DNA from: Mesorhizobium sp. Root552
Lineage (GTDB): Bacteria; Pseudomonadota; Alphaproteobacteria; Rhizobiales; Rhizobiaceae
NCBI RefSeq assembly: GCF_001427285.1
Contig: NZ_LMFV01000005.1
Span: forward strand, 30,018-94,017
DNA length: 64,000 nt
Reading direction: 5' to 3'
Below, piece after piece: positions 54,778 to 63,628 of this stretch. The notes under the pieces were generated by a model. The model ran no database searches. It saw only the letters and a list, made by a program, of their open reading frames with translations, and had not been told where the DNA came from. The position numbers and the translations under genes are program-made. Positions within the stretch are counted from its first letter, which is position 1; each line of letters starts with the position of its first letter.

Positions 54778-55010
54778 CTCGCCAGTTTGGTGCGTCGTCT
54801 TTCCTGATCCGAGGTGATTGCCGCCTCGAATTCTTGGCGCAACATCGCCTCGTCCAGCCCGTGCTCGCGCGCCGCATCGGCAAGGGTGTGGAACGGCCCG
54901 ATCGGGCACCCCACGCATAACAGGCGATGGTTGATGGCGACATGGACCGTTGCCGGCCATCTCCGCATCATTTCGTCCATGCTCATCGTACTGTCCAGTT
55001 TCGGCTCCAT
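54774..55010 (-). CDS. DUF1858 domain-containing protein
   Basis: This 78-aa protein has the DUF1858 block MSMDEMMRRWPATVHVAINHRLLCVGCPIGPFHTLADAAREHGLDE, with the CxxC pair that suggests redox or metal chemistry. Such genes commonly accompany nitrite and nitric oxide reductase genes and are thought to relate to Fe-S or NO handling. It is convergent with nnrR. Confidence 0.9.
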   Translation of the reverse strand: MEPKLDSTMSMDEMMRRWPATVHVAINHRLLCVGCPIGPFHTLADAAREHGLDEAMLRQEFEAAITSDQERRRTKLAS

Positions 55011-55065
55011 CACCGCAATCCGTGTGTAATGGGGCCGACATTGGTCGCGCCTTGACGCGCCGTCG

Positions 55066-55079
55066 TTGCGTGCGATCAA
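55066..55079 (-). promoter_or_regulatory. Crp/Fnr-type box of the DUF1858 gene
   Basis: TTGCGTGCGATCAA fits TTG-N8-CAA and has the same TTGCG...ATCAA halves as the yitT/DUF454 box. It lies 55 bp before the DUF1858 start. Confidence 0.6.
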
Positions 55080-55161
55080 ACAGCACCGGCTTTTGAAGAT
55101 TGCACGTCAAGGCGATCGCGAAGCGCAAAAAGCTGTTCTTCGCAGCCCCTACCGCATCGAA

Positions 55162-55410
55162 CTAGTGCCGCTTTGCCTGCACCAGATACGCATTGATTTC
55201 CGTTTCGCCGAGCCATTTCGCCGCTTCAAGCCGGTGCAAGCCTTCGACAAGGACATAGCGCTTGCCGTCGTTACGGACCTGGATCGGCGTTTTCATGCCG
55301 TTTTCGAGAATATCCTCGGCAAGATGCCTGACAGTTTCGGGATGCAGCGTCTTGCGCCGTGCTGTCGGCACGTAGATGTCGTCGACCTTGACCTTCTGCA
55401 CTCTCAGCAT
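55162..55410 (-). CDS. ParB/sulfiredoxin-like N-terminal domain protein
   Basis: This 82-aa protein has the ParB-type core VDDIYVPTARRKTLHPETVRHLAEDILENGMKTPIQVRNDGKRYVLVEGLHRLEAAKWLG. GLHR occupies the nucleotide-binding GxHR position. It lacks a DNA-binding part and a sulfiredoxin cysteine, so its role is unknown. ATG 55410 was chosen because the upstream extension is not conserved-looking. Confidence 0.82.
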   Translation of the reverse strand: MLRVQKVKVDDIYVPTARRKTLHPETVRHLAEDILENGMKTPIQVRNDGKRYVLVEGLHRLEAAKWLGETEINAYLVQAKRH

Positions 55411-55553
55411 GGCGTCTCCGGCGGCGAATAATGCCCTCAACGCTGGATAAAGCGTTTCGGCCAAAAGGCCAACCCGTTGGGTGATTGCGGCAGCCGAGCC
55501 GGTATCTCTGGCCCGATGGTTTCCATTTGACGGCAAGCGACAGCGCGGCTGAA

Positions 55554-57221
55554 ATGGCGCTGCAAGCTCCCGCAAAGGCCTTCATGAACACCCTGCCGAC
55601 CGAGTTCCCGGATTTTGGGCTGACGCCCGAACAGCGCCGCATCGCAGTGCGGGGCCACACCTATGAATGGCCGGGCATGGATGGAGAACGCGGCGAAATC
55701 TGGTGCTACAGCGACCGCTTTTCCTATCGCGCCGGCGAGACAGTGCTGCTTTTCGTCAGTTCGACAGCACCGCAGTTCGACCTTGATATCGTTCGCGACG
55801 GCAGCAGCGAGGCAGCGGTTTTCACAGCCGCACGGATTGCGGCACGCTGGCAGGATACGCCGGATCAATGCTCGGTCGATGGCTGCAACTGGGAAAGCAG
55901 CTATGCGTTCGGCATCGACCTCGACTGGCCCTCCGGCGCCTATCGCATCACGCTGACCGCTGAAAACCGTGACGGCCAGCTTATCCGTAGCCAGCACCTG
56001 TTCATCGTCTCGCCCAATCCCGGCAAGAAGCCCCGCCGCATTCTCCAGGTGGCCGCAACCGGCACATGGCTTGCCTACAACACATGGGGCGGCTCCAATC
56101 ACTATCAGGGCATCACCGGGCCCAATCGCGACCAGTACGCCTGCATGGTCTCGACCCAGCGCCCCTGGTGCCGCGGCTTCGTGACCTTGCCGCCCGATGC
56201 GCCGCGCGTGCCGCTGGAAGTCGCGATGCCGCCGAGGACCGTGCCGCGCTACCCCCACATGGAATGGGCCTACGCGACTGGCCACTCGAAGAAATACGCG
56301 TCATCCGGCTGGGCAAGTTACGACAGCCATTTCTTCCGCTTCGCCGAACGCGCCGGCTACGCAGTCGATCTCGCCAGCCAGCACGACCTGCATTTCCGCC
56401 CCGAGATCCTCGACGGCTACGATTGCGTCGTCTTCGTCGGTCATGACGAATACTGGACATGGGAAATGCGTGATGCCATCGACAACTATGTCGAAAATGG
56501 TGGCCATGCCGCGCGCTTTGCGGGCAACTTCATGTGGCAGACACGCCTTGAAGACGAGGGCCGCCGTCAGGTTTGCTACAAATATCGCGCTCGCGCCGAA
56601 GACCCTGTCTATAAGAGCGGCGATGTCACCCGCGCCACCAATTCATGGGAAGCTCCCGAAATCGGACGGCCGGGTTCTCGCACCTTCGGCCTCAACGCCA
56701 CGCGCGGCATCTATGCCGGCTGGGGTGGTTGCGCACCGCGCGGCGCACGAGGTTTCCCCGTCTATCGCCCCGAACACTGGGCGTTCGCCGGTACCGGCAT
56801 CTACTATGGCGACGTGCTTGGAGCGGAAAGCCACGTCTTCGGTTATGAGGTGGACGGCCTCGACCATGAAGTTCGTGGCGGCCTGCCCGTTCCTACCGCC
56901 ACCAGCGGCGCACCTGACGGCTTGCAGATCCTTGCCCTCGGCATGGCAAGCCAGGTCGAGGAAAGCGCCGACATTGCAGCCGAAGACCAGTTCCTTGGCG
57001 ACGAAGACGGACGCTTTTCCGCCGAGACATTGTTCGGCAACGCCAGCGATGCCAATCTGGAAAAGGTCAAGCGCGGCAACGGCATGATCGTCAATTTCCC
57101 GCTGGGCAAGGGCGAAGTCTTCCATGCCGGCAGTTGCGAGTGGGTGGCAGGCCTGCTCAGAAGTGATGCGATGGTCGAACACGTCACCAGAAACGTGCTT
57201 GATCGCTATCTCGGAAAGTAG
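55554..57221 (+). CDS. N,N-dimethylformamidase-like large subunit
   Basis: This 555-aa protein resembles the iron-dependent large subunit of N,N-dimethylformamidase, which hydrolyses formamides. An N-terminal beta domain (EIWCYSDRFSYRAGETVLLFV) is followed by VAATGTWLAYNTWGGSNHYQG. GHDEYWTWEMRDAIDNYVENGGHAARFAGN carries a likely metal-site tyrosine, and VFGYEVDGLD carries a likely glutamate. It is shorter than the known enzyme (about 760 aa), and no small-subunit gene is adjacent. The start is uncertain: ATG 55584 has a better ribosome site (AAAGG). The real substrate is unknown. Confidence 0.82.
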   Translation: MALQAPAKAFMNTLPTEFPDFGLTPEQRRIAVRGHTYEWPGMDGERGEIWCYSDRFSYRAGETVLLFVSSTAPQFDLDIVRDGSSEAAVFTAARIAARWQDTPDQCSVDGCNWESSYAFGIDLDWPSGAYRITLTAENRDGQLIRSQHLFIVSPNPGKKPRRILQVAATGTWLAYNTWGGSNHYQGITGPNRDQYACMVSTQRPWCRGFVTLPPDAPRVPLEVAMPPRTVPRYPHMEWAYATGHSKKYASSGWASYDSHFFRFAERAGYAVDLASQHDLHFRPEILDGYDCVVFVGHDEYWTWEMRDAIDNYVENGGHAARFAGNFMWQTRLEDEGRRQVCYKYRARAEDPVYKSGDVTRATNSWEAPEIGRPGSRTFGLNATRGIYAGWGGCAPRGARGFPVYRPEHWAFAGTGIYYGDVLGAESHVFGYEVDGLDHEVRGGLPVPTATSGAPDGLQILALGMASQVEESADIAAEDQFLGDEDGRFSAETLFGNASDANLEKVKRGNGMIVNFPLGKGEVFHAGSCEWVAGLLRSDAMVEHVTRNVLDRYLGK

Positions 57222-57230
57222 AGTCTTTTC

Positions 57231-58616
57231 ATGCCGCAAGCAGCAAAACCTTCCACCTCGGCTGAAGCAGCGCGCCCGCCGTCACATCTGTTTTACGTGA
57301 CGCGACTGCGCCGGCCGCTCGTCGAGCGGGCCGAGGGAATCTATTTCTGGACGCAGGATGGTCGTCGCTTCATCGACGGCTCCAGCGGTCCGATGGTCTC
57401 CAACATCGGCCATGGCAACCGCACCGTCATCGAGGCGATGAATCGGCAGATGGAAAAGACCACCTTCGCCTATCGCCTGCATTTCGAAAACGAGCCGGCC
57501 GAAGAACTGGCGCAGCGGCTCGCCGCGAAAATGCCGGGCGACCTCGACCGCATCTTCTTCGTCTCGGGCGGTTCGGAAGCGGTGGAGTCTGCGATCAAAC
57601 TCGCGCGCCAATGGGCAGTCGCAACCGGCCAACCCAAGCGCTGGAAGGTGATCTGCCGCTTTCCGTCCTATCATGGCGGTACGATGGGTGCGCTCGGCGT
57701 CACCGGCGACCTCGCCCTGACCGAGACCTTTTCCCCGCAAATCCAGCCTATGCCTGCGATCCCGGCACCGACGGCCTATCGCGACCGCGACAACCTTTCC
57801 ATGGAACAGCGCGGGCTGCGCTACGCCGACATGCTGGAGGAGAAGATCCTTGCCGAAGGGCCGGAAAGCGTCGTCGCCTTCATCATGGAACCGATCGGCG
57901 GGGCTGCCACCGCAGCTCTTGTCCCGCCGGACAGCTATTTTGCCCGTATCCGCGAGGTTTGCGACAAATACGGCATCCTGCTCATCCATGACGAAGTGAT
58001 GTCGGGCGCTGCCCGTACCGGCCGCTACCTCGGCGGCGATCACTGGAACTGTCGGCCCGATATCGTCACCATGTCCAAGGGTATCGGCTCAGGCTATGCG
58101 CCGCTCGGCGCGATGGCTGCATCGCGTCGCGTGGTGACGCCCGTGCTCGACATGGGCGGCTTCCAGCATGGCTACACCTATGCCGGCAATCCGCTTGCCT
58201 GCGCAGCCGGTGTGGCCGTGCTCGGTGAAATGGAAAGGCTCGGCTGCGAAGCCAACGCCGCCGCAATGGGCGATCTTCTGGTTTCCGAGCTTCACGGCCT
58301 CGCAAAGCGCTTCCCCTTCATCGCCGGAATTCGCGGCAAGGGTCTTCTGATCGGTGCCGACATGGTGGCCGATCCCGTCACCTTCGCGCCGCTTCCCAAG
58401 AAGCTCAACGCCAACCAGCACCTGCTCGACCTCGCCTACGAACGCGGCCTGATCGTCTATTCGCGCCGTATCCGGGGCGACGGCATCGAGGCCGACAATT
58501 TCATTCTCGCCCCGCCGCTCATCATCACGCGCGATCAGATCGGCGAGATGGTGGCGATCCTCGGCGATGCGCTGGTAGCGCTCGCCCGCGAACTTGATCT
58601 GCCGGTCGATGGCTGA
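57231..58616 (+). CDS. Class III PLP-dependent aminotransferase
   Basis: This 461-aa fold-type I enzyme belongs to the omega-aminotransferase family. PLP-site features are the glycine-serine turn VSGGSEAVESAIKLAR, the aspartate in LLIHDEVMSG and the lysine in TMSKGIGSGYAPLGA. The pair FYVTRLRRPLVERAEGIYFWTQDGRRFIDGSSG is the usual opening. It transfers amino groups from terminal amines, so a polyamine or beta-amino acid substrate would fit the neighbours. It starts 9 nt after the formamidase-like gene. Confidence 0.93.
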   Translation: MPQAAKPSTSAEAARPPSHLFYVTRLRRPLVERAEGIYFWTQDGRRFIDGSSGPMVSNIGHGNRTVIEAMNRQMEKTTFAYRLHFENEPAEELAQRLAAKMPGDLDRIFFVSGGSEAVESAIKLARQWAVATGQPKRWKVICRFPSYHGGTMGALGVTGDLALTETFSPQIQPMPAIPAPTAYRDRDNLSMEQRGLRYADMLEEKILAEGPESVVAFIMEPIGGAATAALVPPDSYFARIREVCDKYGILLIHDEVMSGAARTGRYLGGDHWNCRPDIVTMSKGIGSGYAPLGAMAASRRVVTPVLDMGGFQHGYTYAGNPLACAAGVAVLGEMERLGCEANAAAMGDLLVSELHGLAKRFPFIAGIRGKGLLIGADMVADPVTFAPLPKKLNANQHLLDLAYERGLIVYSRRIRGDGIEADNFILAPPLIITRDQIGEMVAILGDALVALARELDLPVDG

Positions 58617-59118
58617 GCCCGCCGCCTCCGCCATCACGACCCGGCCTGCCCGGATCGAGGACGCCGAGGCAATCCACGGCTCGCTGCTCGGCATTGCCGA
58701 GATCGTCGGCGAACTGCACAAGGTGACCAGCACTCCCGACGACATCAGGCGCTACGGTTTCGGCACTCACCCGGCTTTCGAAGTGCTGATCGCAGAAATT
58801 GATTCAGAATTCGCCGGCATGTGCCTGTATTTCCCGATCTTTTCGAGCTGGATGGGTAGGCCGGGCGTCTATATCCAGGACCTGTTTGTGGCCGAGCGCT
58901 TCCGTGGCCTGAAGGTCGGCGAACGCCTGCTGCGCCGCGTGGCGAAACTGTCGAAAGACGCTGGCGGGGTCTATCTGCGCCTGTCGGTCGATACCGAAAA
59001 TTTCAGGGCGCAGGCGTTCTACGACCGACTCGGCATCAAGTTCGTACCTGACGAGCAGGTGCACAAGATCCTCGGCGAGGCCTTTTTCCGGCTCGCCGAC
59101 ACCGACAGTCAAGCCTGA
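58609..59118 (+). CDS. GNAT acetyltransferase, diamine-acetyltransferase-like
   Basis: This 169-aa protein has motif A AERFRGLKVGERLLRRVAK and the C-terminal NFRAQAFYDRLGIKFVPDEQ. The preceding FAGMCLYFPIFSSWMGRPGVYIQDLFV is the form seen in spermidine/spermine N1-acetyltransferases. It may acetylate a diamine or polyamine. It overlaps the aminotransferase stop by 8 nt and precedes the deacetylase gene. Confidence 0.82.
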   Translation: MAEPAASAITTRPARIEDAEAIHGSLLGIAEIVGELHKVTSTPDDIRRYGFGTHPAFEVLIAEIDSEFAGMCLYFPIFSSWMGRPGVYIQDLFVAERFRGLKVGERLLRRVAKLSKDAGGVYLRLSVDTENFRAQAFYDRLGIKFVPDEQVHKILGEAFFRLADTDSQA

Positions 59119-59128
59119 GAGGACAAGG

Positions 59129-60166
59129 ATGAAAGCCTTCTACGCTGCAGAGCAAAAGCGCCATGACCCGAAGGCGTTCCTCTCCAGCGGCGCGCCGAAG
59201 CCCAACCCGGAACAGCCGGAGCGGGTCGAGCGCCTGCTCGCTGGCGCCAAAGCCGCAGGCTGCACCATCGAGCGCCCGCGCAATCACGGTCTCGGCCCTG
59301 TGGCGGCGATCCACACGCCGGAATATCTCGATTTCCTCGAGCACATCTTTGAGCGCTGGCAGCGTATCGAAGGCGCTTCTGAAGAAGTCATCCCCAACAT
59401 CCACCCGATCGCACGTGGCGGCTCCTACCCCGCTTCCGCCGTCGGCCAGGCCGGTTATCACATGGCCGACACCGCCTGCCCTATCTCGGCCGAGACATGG
59501 GAAAGTGCGCTGTGGAGCGCTTGGAGCGCGGTCGAGACGGCCGAGGCCGTGCTGGCCGGCGCACCCGCCGCCTATGCGCTTTGCCGTCCACCCGGTCACC
59601 ACGCCTTTGCCGATGTCGCCGGCGGCTTCTGCTTCTTCAACAATTCGGCAATTGCCGCGCAGGTGCTGCGACGCGGCGCCACCCGCGTTGCCATCCTCGA
59701 CGTCGACCTGCACCACGGCAATGGCACGCAGGGCATCTTTTATGCGCGCCCGGACGTGCTCACCGTCTCGCTTCACGCTGACCCGGTGCGCTTCTATCCC
59801 TTCTTCTGGGGCTATGCCGACGAACGCGGCGAAGGCCCAGGCCTCGGCTACAATCTCAACCTGCCCTTGCCGCGCAAATCCAGTGACGCCGTGTTCCTGA
59901 AAACGCTCGAAGCCGCCTTCCAGCGCATCCGCGCTTTTGCGCCCGAGGCGCTTGTGGTCGCGCTCGGCCTCGATGCTTTCGAGGGCGATCCCTTCGGCGG
60001 GCTGTCCGTTTCCACGCCGGGTTTCGCCCGCATCGGCGAAGCCATCGCCGGTCTTGGCCTTCCCACCGTCATCGTGCAGGAAGGCGGTTACCTGTGCGAT
60101 GCGCTCGGCGACAACCTCACCGCTTTCCTGAGCGGCTTCGGCAGCAAGATGAAAGGCGCGCTCTAG
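59129..60166 (+). CDS. aphA: Acetylpolyamine amidohydrolase-like deacetylase
   Basis: This 345-aa zinc hydrolase of the histone deacetylase superfamily has CRPPGHHAFADVAGGFCFFNN (catalytic His pair), ILDVDLHHGNGTQG (zinc Asp and His), ALGLDAFEGDPFGG (zinc Asp) and QEGGY (Tyr). The length (341 aa in Mycoplana APAH) and the HPIARGGSYPASAVGQAGYHMADTACPI insert point to the bacterial acetylpolyamine amidohydrolase group. It would remove acetyl groups from N-acetylated amines. Its 3' end overlaps the convergent aminotransferase gene by 4 nt. Confidence 0.92.
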   Translation: MKAFYAAEQKRHDPKAFLSSGAPKPNPEQPERVERLLAGAKAAGCTIERPRNHGLGPVAAIHTPEYLDFLEHIFERWQRIEGASEEVIPNIHPIARGGSYPASAVGQAGYHMADTACPISAETWESALWSAWSAVETAEAVLAGAPAAYALCRPPGHHAFADVAGGFCFFNNSAIAAQVLRRGATRVAILDVDLHHGNGTQGIFYARPDVLTVSLHADPVRFYPFFWGYADERGEGPGLGYNLNLPLPRKSSDAVFLKTLEAAFQRIRAFAPEALVVALGLDAFEGDPFGGLSVSTPGFARIGEAIAGLGLPTVIVQEGGYLCDALGDNLTAFLSGFGSKMKGAL

Positions 60167-61425
60167 CGTTGCTGGCGCAGCATGGCGATGGTCCGGTGCA
60201 CGCTTTCCAGCGTTTCGCCGATCTCGCCTGCCGTGTTGTAGTGCGCAATGCCGATGCGCACGACGCCATCGTCCGCCGGAATGCCGAGCTGGTGCACAAC
60301 TTCCCAGGCGTAGTTGTGCCCTGACCAGAGGAAGATGTTTTCCGCGTTCATCTGCCGCACGATGCTCTCAGGCGAAATGCCAGCCACCGTGAACGACACC
60401 GTTGGCACCCGATGCTGTAGCCTTGCCGGATCGGTGATGCCCTGGATGGTCAGACCGGCAATATCGGACAGCCCGTCGATGAGCTTTTGCGCCAGCGGGT
60501 TCTCATAGGCGATCGAGGCTTTGTAGGCCGCCGTTATCTTCGCCCGGCGCGAACCCTTCTCGCCTGCCATCTCGCCCAGTGCCTCGAAATAGCCGACCGC
60601 CGCCGACAGCCCCGCCAGCAGTTCGATCTGTGGCGTACCGGTTTCGAACCGCTCCGGCAGGCCGTTGGACGAACAGCGGCACTTGTAGGGCGTCAGCGCG
60701 TCGATCACATCGCGCCGCCCCCACAGCACGCCGAGATGCGGCCCGAAGAACTTGTAGGCCGAGCAGGCGAGGAAGTCGCAGCCGATGTCCCGTACGTCGA
60801 CCAGCCCGTGCGGCGCGAACTGCACTGCATCGACATAAACCAGTGCGCCAGCCTGCTTCGCCAGCCGCGTCAGCGCCTTCACGTTGTTGATCGAGCCGGT
60901 CAGGTTCGAGGCGTAGTTAAGCGCCACCAGCCGTGTCCTGTCGCTCAACGCCTCCGCCAACGCCTGCTCCTCGACCTGCCAGCTTTGCTGGTGGAAAGGC
61001 ACCCAGCGCACCACCAGCCCGCGATCCTCCGCTAGTTGCAGCCAGGGCGAAACATTGCCTTCGTGGTCCATGCGGGTCAGCACGATCTCGTCGCCCGGCT
61101 TGAAATCGCGGCCGAGCGTGCGCGACATGTGGTAGGTCAGCGTCGTCATGTTGGCGCCGATGATGATCTCCTCCGGCGTCGAAGCGCCAAGGAAATCGGC
61201 CATCGCCTGATGCGCCTCGTCGACAACCTGCCCTGCCGCCACTGTCGTCTCAAAGTATCCGCCCAGATTGGCGTTGGTGGTCAAAAGGCAGCGCGCCACG
61301 GCGTCCGCAACCGCCTGCGGCACCTGCGTGCCGGCCGGATTGTCCAGGTAAATCCGCCTTTTGCCGTTGTCGGCAAGGTTCAGCGCCGGAAACCGGCCGC
61401 GCACGGCATCGACTGAAAATCCCAT
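60163..61425 (-). CDS. Class V aminotransferase / cysteine desulfurase-like protein
   Basis: This 420-aa PLP enzyme resembles the CsdA-like group (IYLDNPAGTQVPQAVADAVARCL, TRMDHEGNVSPWLQLAEDRGL). The PLP lysine is in CSAYKFFGPHLGVLWG. A catalytic cysteine loop of true desulfurases is not obvious. The C-terminal part has FLWSGHNYAWEVVHQLGI. It could be an aminotransferase or lyase instead. It converges on the deacetylase gene and is close to the aldo/keto reductase gene. Confidence 0.88.
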   Translation of the reverse strand: MGFSVDAVRGRFPALNLADNGKRRIYLDNPAGTQVPQAVADAVARCLLTTNANLGGYFETTVAAGQVVDEAHQAMADFLGASTPEEIIIGANMTTLTYHMSRTLGRDFKPGDEIVLTRMDHEGNVSPWLQLAEDRGLVVRWVPFHQQSWQVEEQALAEALSDRTRLVALNYASNLTGSINNVKALTRLAKQAGALVYVDAVQFAPHGLVDVRDIGCDFLACSAYKFFGPHLGVLWGRRDVIDALTPYKCRCSSNGLPERFETGTPQIELLAGLSAAVGYFEALGEMAGEKGSRRAKITAAYKASIAYENPLAQKLIDGLSDIAGLTIQGITDPARLQHRVPTVSFTVAGISPESIVRQMNAENIFLWSGHNYAWEVVHQLGIPADDGVVRIGIAHYNTAGEIGETLESVHRTIAMLRQQR

Positions 61426-61461
61426 GTTCTCCCCCTCACGCTGTCCAGCGCCGCGACCGCA

Positions 61462-62526
61462 TCATGGGCACGGATTGCCGACACGCTGGTGAATTGCATC
61501 GACGGCTTTCTGCATCTCGTCCGTCCATGTCACATCGACCGAGGATAGCGCCATCTCCAGCTGCCAGATTGCCGTTGCGCCAATGATGTTGGACGTCACG
61601 AACGGCCGGCTCGAAACATAGGCACTCGCAAACAAAGCCGGCTCCATGCCGAACGAACGCGCCAGTTCGTTATACTCAAGCTGCACCTCGGCCGCATTCG
61701 GCGTCTCGTAGCGCTGCCCGCGATTGAAAAGCTGCGAACGCGACCCCGCCGGCCGTGCGCCGTGATCGTATTTGCCCGTCAGATAGCCCTGCCCCAGCGG
61801 CGAGTAGGCAAGCAGCGCCACGTTTTCGAATGCGCAGACCTCGGCCAGATTGACCTCGAATGTGCGGTTGAGCAGGTTGTAGGCGTTCTGCAACGAGATG
61901 GGGCGCGGGCCAATGCCCTTGTCGGCCTCGGCGAGGAACTTCATCACGCCCCAGGAACTCTCGTTCGACAGGCCGAAATGCCTGATCTTGCCCTGCTTCA
62001 CCAGCTCGTCAAAAACCGCCAGCGTTTCCGCTATCGGCGTGCCGCGATCCGCCTTTCCGGCCGGGGAGGCTGCCAGTTGGCCACCGATCCGGGTCGGATT
62101 GGAGCCCCACGGCACCTCCCGGTCCGGCCAGTGGATCTGGTAGAGATCGATGTAGTCAGTTCCCAGCCGCGCCAGCGATTTTTCCACCGCATCGAAAATG
62201 TCGGCACGCGTAAGCCTCGATGGCCGCCCGTCGCGAAACCACTGGTTTTCCGTCCGGCCCACCACCTTGGAGGCCAGCACCACCTTGTCGCGGTTGCCCT
62301 TGGCCTTCATCCACGTGCCGATGGTTTTCTCGGTCCTGCCCTGCGTCTCCGCCTTTGGCGGGATCGGGTACAGTTCGGCAGTATCGATGAAATTCACGCC
62401 GTGCTCGAAGGCCAGATCCATCTGCGCATGGCCCTCGGCTTGCGTATTCTGCTGGCCCCAGGTCATCGAGCCAAGGCAGATTTTCGACACAGCCAAGTCC
62501 GTCCGGCCGAGGCGGCTCATTTTCAT
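61462..62526 (-). CDS. Aldo/keto reductase, Tas-like
   Basis: This 354-aa TIM-barrel NADPH-dependent oxidoreductase has KMSRLGRTDLAVSKICLGSMTWG at the N-terminus. The catalytic tetrad elements are in FIDTAELYPIPP (Asp, Tyr), VVLASKVVG (Lys) and IDLYQIHWPD (His). The order matches E. coli Tas. Natural substrates are unknown. GGAGACC precedes the ATG. It lies 36 nt upstream of the class V aminotransferase and is probably co-transcribed. Confidence 0.92.
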   Translation of the reverse strand: MKMSRLGRTDLAVSKICLGSMTWGQQNTQAEGHAQMDLAFEHGVNFIDTAELYPIPPKAETQGRTEKTIGTWMKAKGNRDKVVLASKVVGRTENQWFRDGRPSRLTRADIFDAVEKSLARLGTDYIDLYQIHWPDREVPWGSNPTRIGGQLAASPAGKADRGTPIAETLAVFDELVKQGKIRHFGLSNESSWGVMKFLAEADKGIGPRPISLQNAYNLLNRTFEVNLAEVCAFENVALLAYSPLGQGYLTGKYDHGARPAGSRSQLFNRGQRYETPNAAEVQLEYNELARSFGMEPALFASAYVSSRPFVTSNIIGATAIWQLEMALSSVDVTWTDEMQKAVDAIHQRVGNPCP

Positions 62527-62639
62527 GAATGGTCTCCATCGGAAAGTCCGGCGTGGTCACGCCTCTGGATGCCCCACAACATAGGCAAATCGCGCGGGCC
62601 GTCCAACCCCGGCAAGCCCGTTAGAAAAATGTGGATTGT

Positions 62640-63167
62640 CTACTTGCGACGGGCACCCGCCGCCTTGTTCTTGGCCTCGTCGATCAGCATGTTCGCAACC
62701 TGCATGCGGATCATCGCCCTTTGGCGCAAATGGGACGGCACCCGGTCGGGGTGGTTGGCAAAGGCGAAGCTGCGGCGCAGTTGCCCGTAGTCGACGCCGG
62801 GCTGACCAAGGCCCAGTTCGGCAGCGATCGATGCAGGATCGATAGGTGGCAGTTTTTCCTGCTGTTCCGGCGTTTCACCGGCCAGTGCCAATCTGGCCTG
62901 GTCCAGCAGCGCGGCAAATTCGGCTGCGAGATCGTGCCCGCTCTCGCGGTATTGCGCCGCCAGCGCTTCCTCGGAAACCTTGATCCGGCCGGAATGCAGT
63001 TCATCGACGACGGCGAGATAGTCGAAGGCGACCGACGGCTTGGGCGCAGCCTCCTCCTCGCTTTCGGAAGCGACGAACAGGTCGTCGAGCAACGAAGCGA
63101 AATCACGCTTTGCGCCAGTACCGATTTCAGCCTCCCCCTCGAGCAGCATCTCGACGGTGAAAAGCAT
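62640..63167 (-). CDS. J-domain-like protein with C-terminal HPD motif
   Basis: This 175-aa soluble protein has an acidic N-terminal part (ASESEEEAAPKPSVAFDYLAVVDELHSGR). The C-terminal stretch YGQLRRSFAFANHPDRVPSHLRQRAMIRMQVANMLIDEAKNKA contains the HPD motif of J-domains. That J-domain lies at the C-terminus and is short. It may stimulate DnaK. A similar protein is widespread in Rhizobiales. Confidence 0.78.
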   Translation of the reverse strand: MLFTVEMLLEGEAEIGTGAKRDFASLLDDLFVASESEEEAAPKPSVAFDYLAVVDELHSGRIKVSEEALAAQYRESGHDLAAEFAALLDQARLALAGETPEQQEKLPPIDPASIAAELGLGQPGVDYGQLRRSFAFANHPDRVPSHLRQRAMIRMQVANMLIDEAKNKAAGARRK

Positions 63168-63460
63168 AGGGTCGTGGGGTTAAGAATGAATGCCCGCGTT
63201 TGTAAGGAATTTAGCTGCCGGCAATCCAACACCGCAAAAAGCCGGGCTACACTTTCGTGCAGCCCGGAATGCGCCAGTTGGCGAGGAAAACCGGCACTAG
63301 CCGGCTTCAACTATACGCAGCCGACCCGTTTTAGGTTTCATCTCCAGCCAAGATTCTCGCAAAAAAGCGCACCACATGGCAGCCATGCGCATGTTGCACT
63401 GCACAATTGTCATGAATCACCTATATTGCAGCTCTGGGAGGACAACTAAGGAGCCTGATC

Positions 63461-63625
63461 ATGGGGTTCTATATAGAACTGTTCGCCCGCCCCCGCCCAC
63501 AGGAGCAGACACGCTATCGCGCGGCGCTTGCGCTGCTCAACTCGATGAGCAACGCCGACCGCGCCGATATCGGCATCAAGCCTGCCGACTTTCCGCGCGT
63601 CGCACGTGAAATGGCGCTTCGCTGA
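63461..63625 (+). CDS. DUF1127 small protein
   Basis: This 54-aa protein reads GFYIELFARPRPQEQTRYRAAL, followed by LNSMSNADRADIGIKPADF, the DUF1127 pattern. Some rhizobial DUF1127 proteins bind RNA and affect phosphate or carbon use. AAGGAG lies 8 nt before the ATG. The family is often missed because of its size. Confidence 0.82.
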   Translation: MGFYIELFARPRPQEQTRYRAALALLNSMSNADRADIGIKPADFPRVAREMALR

Positions 63626-63628
63626 AAA

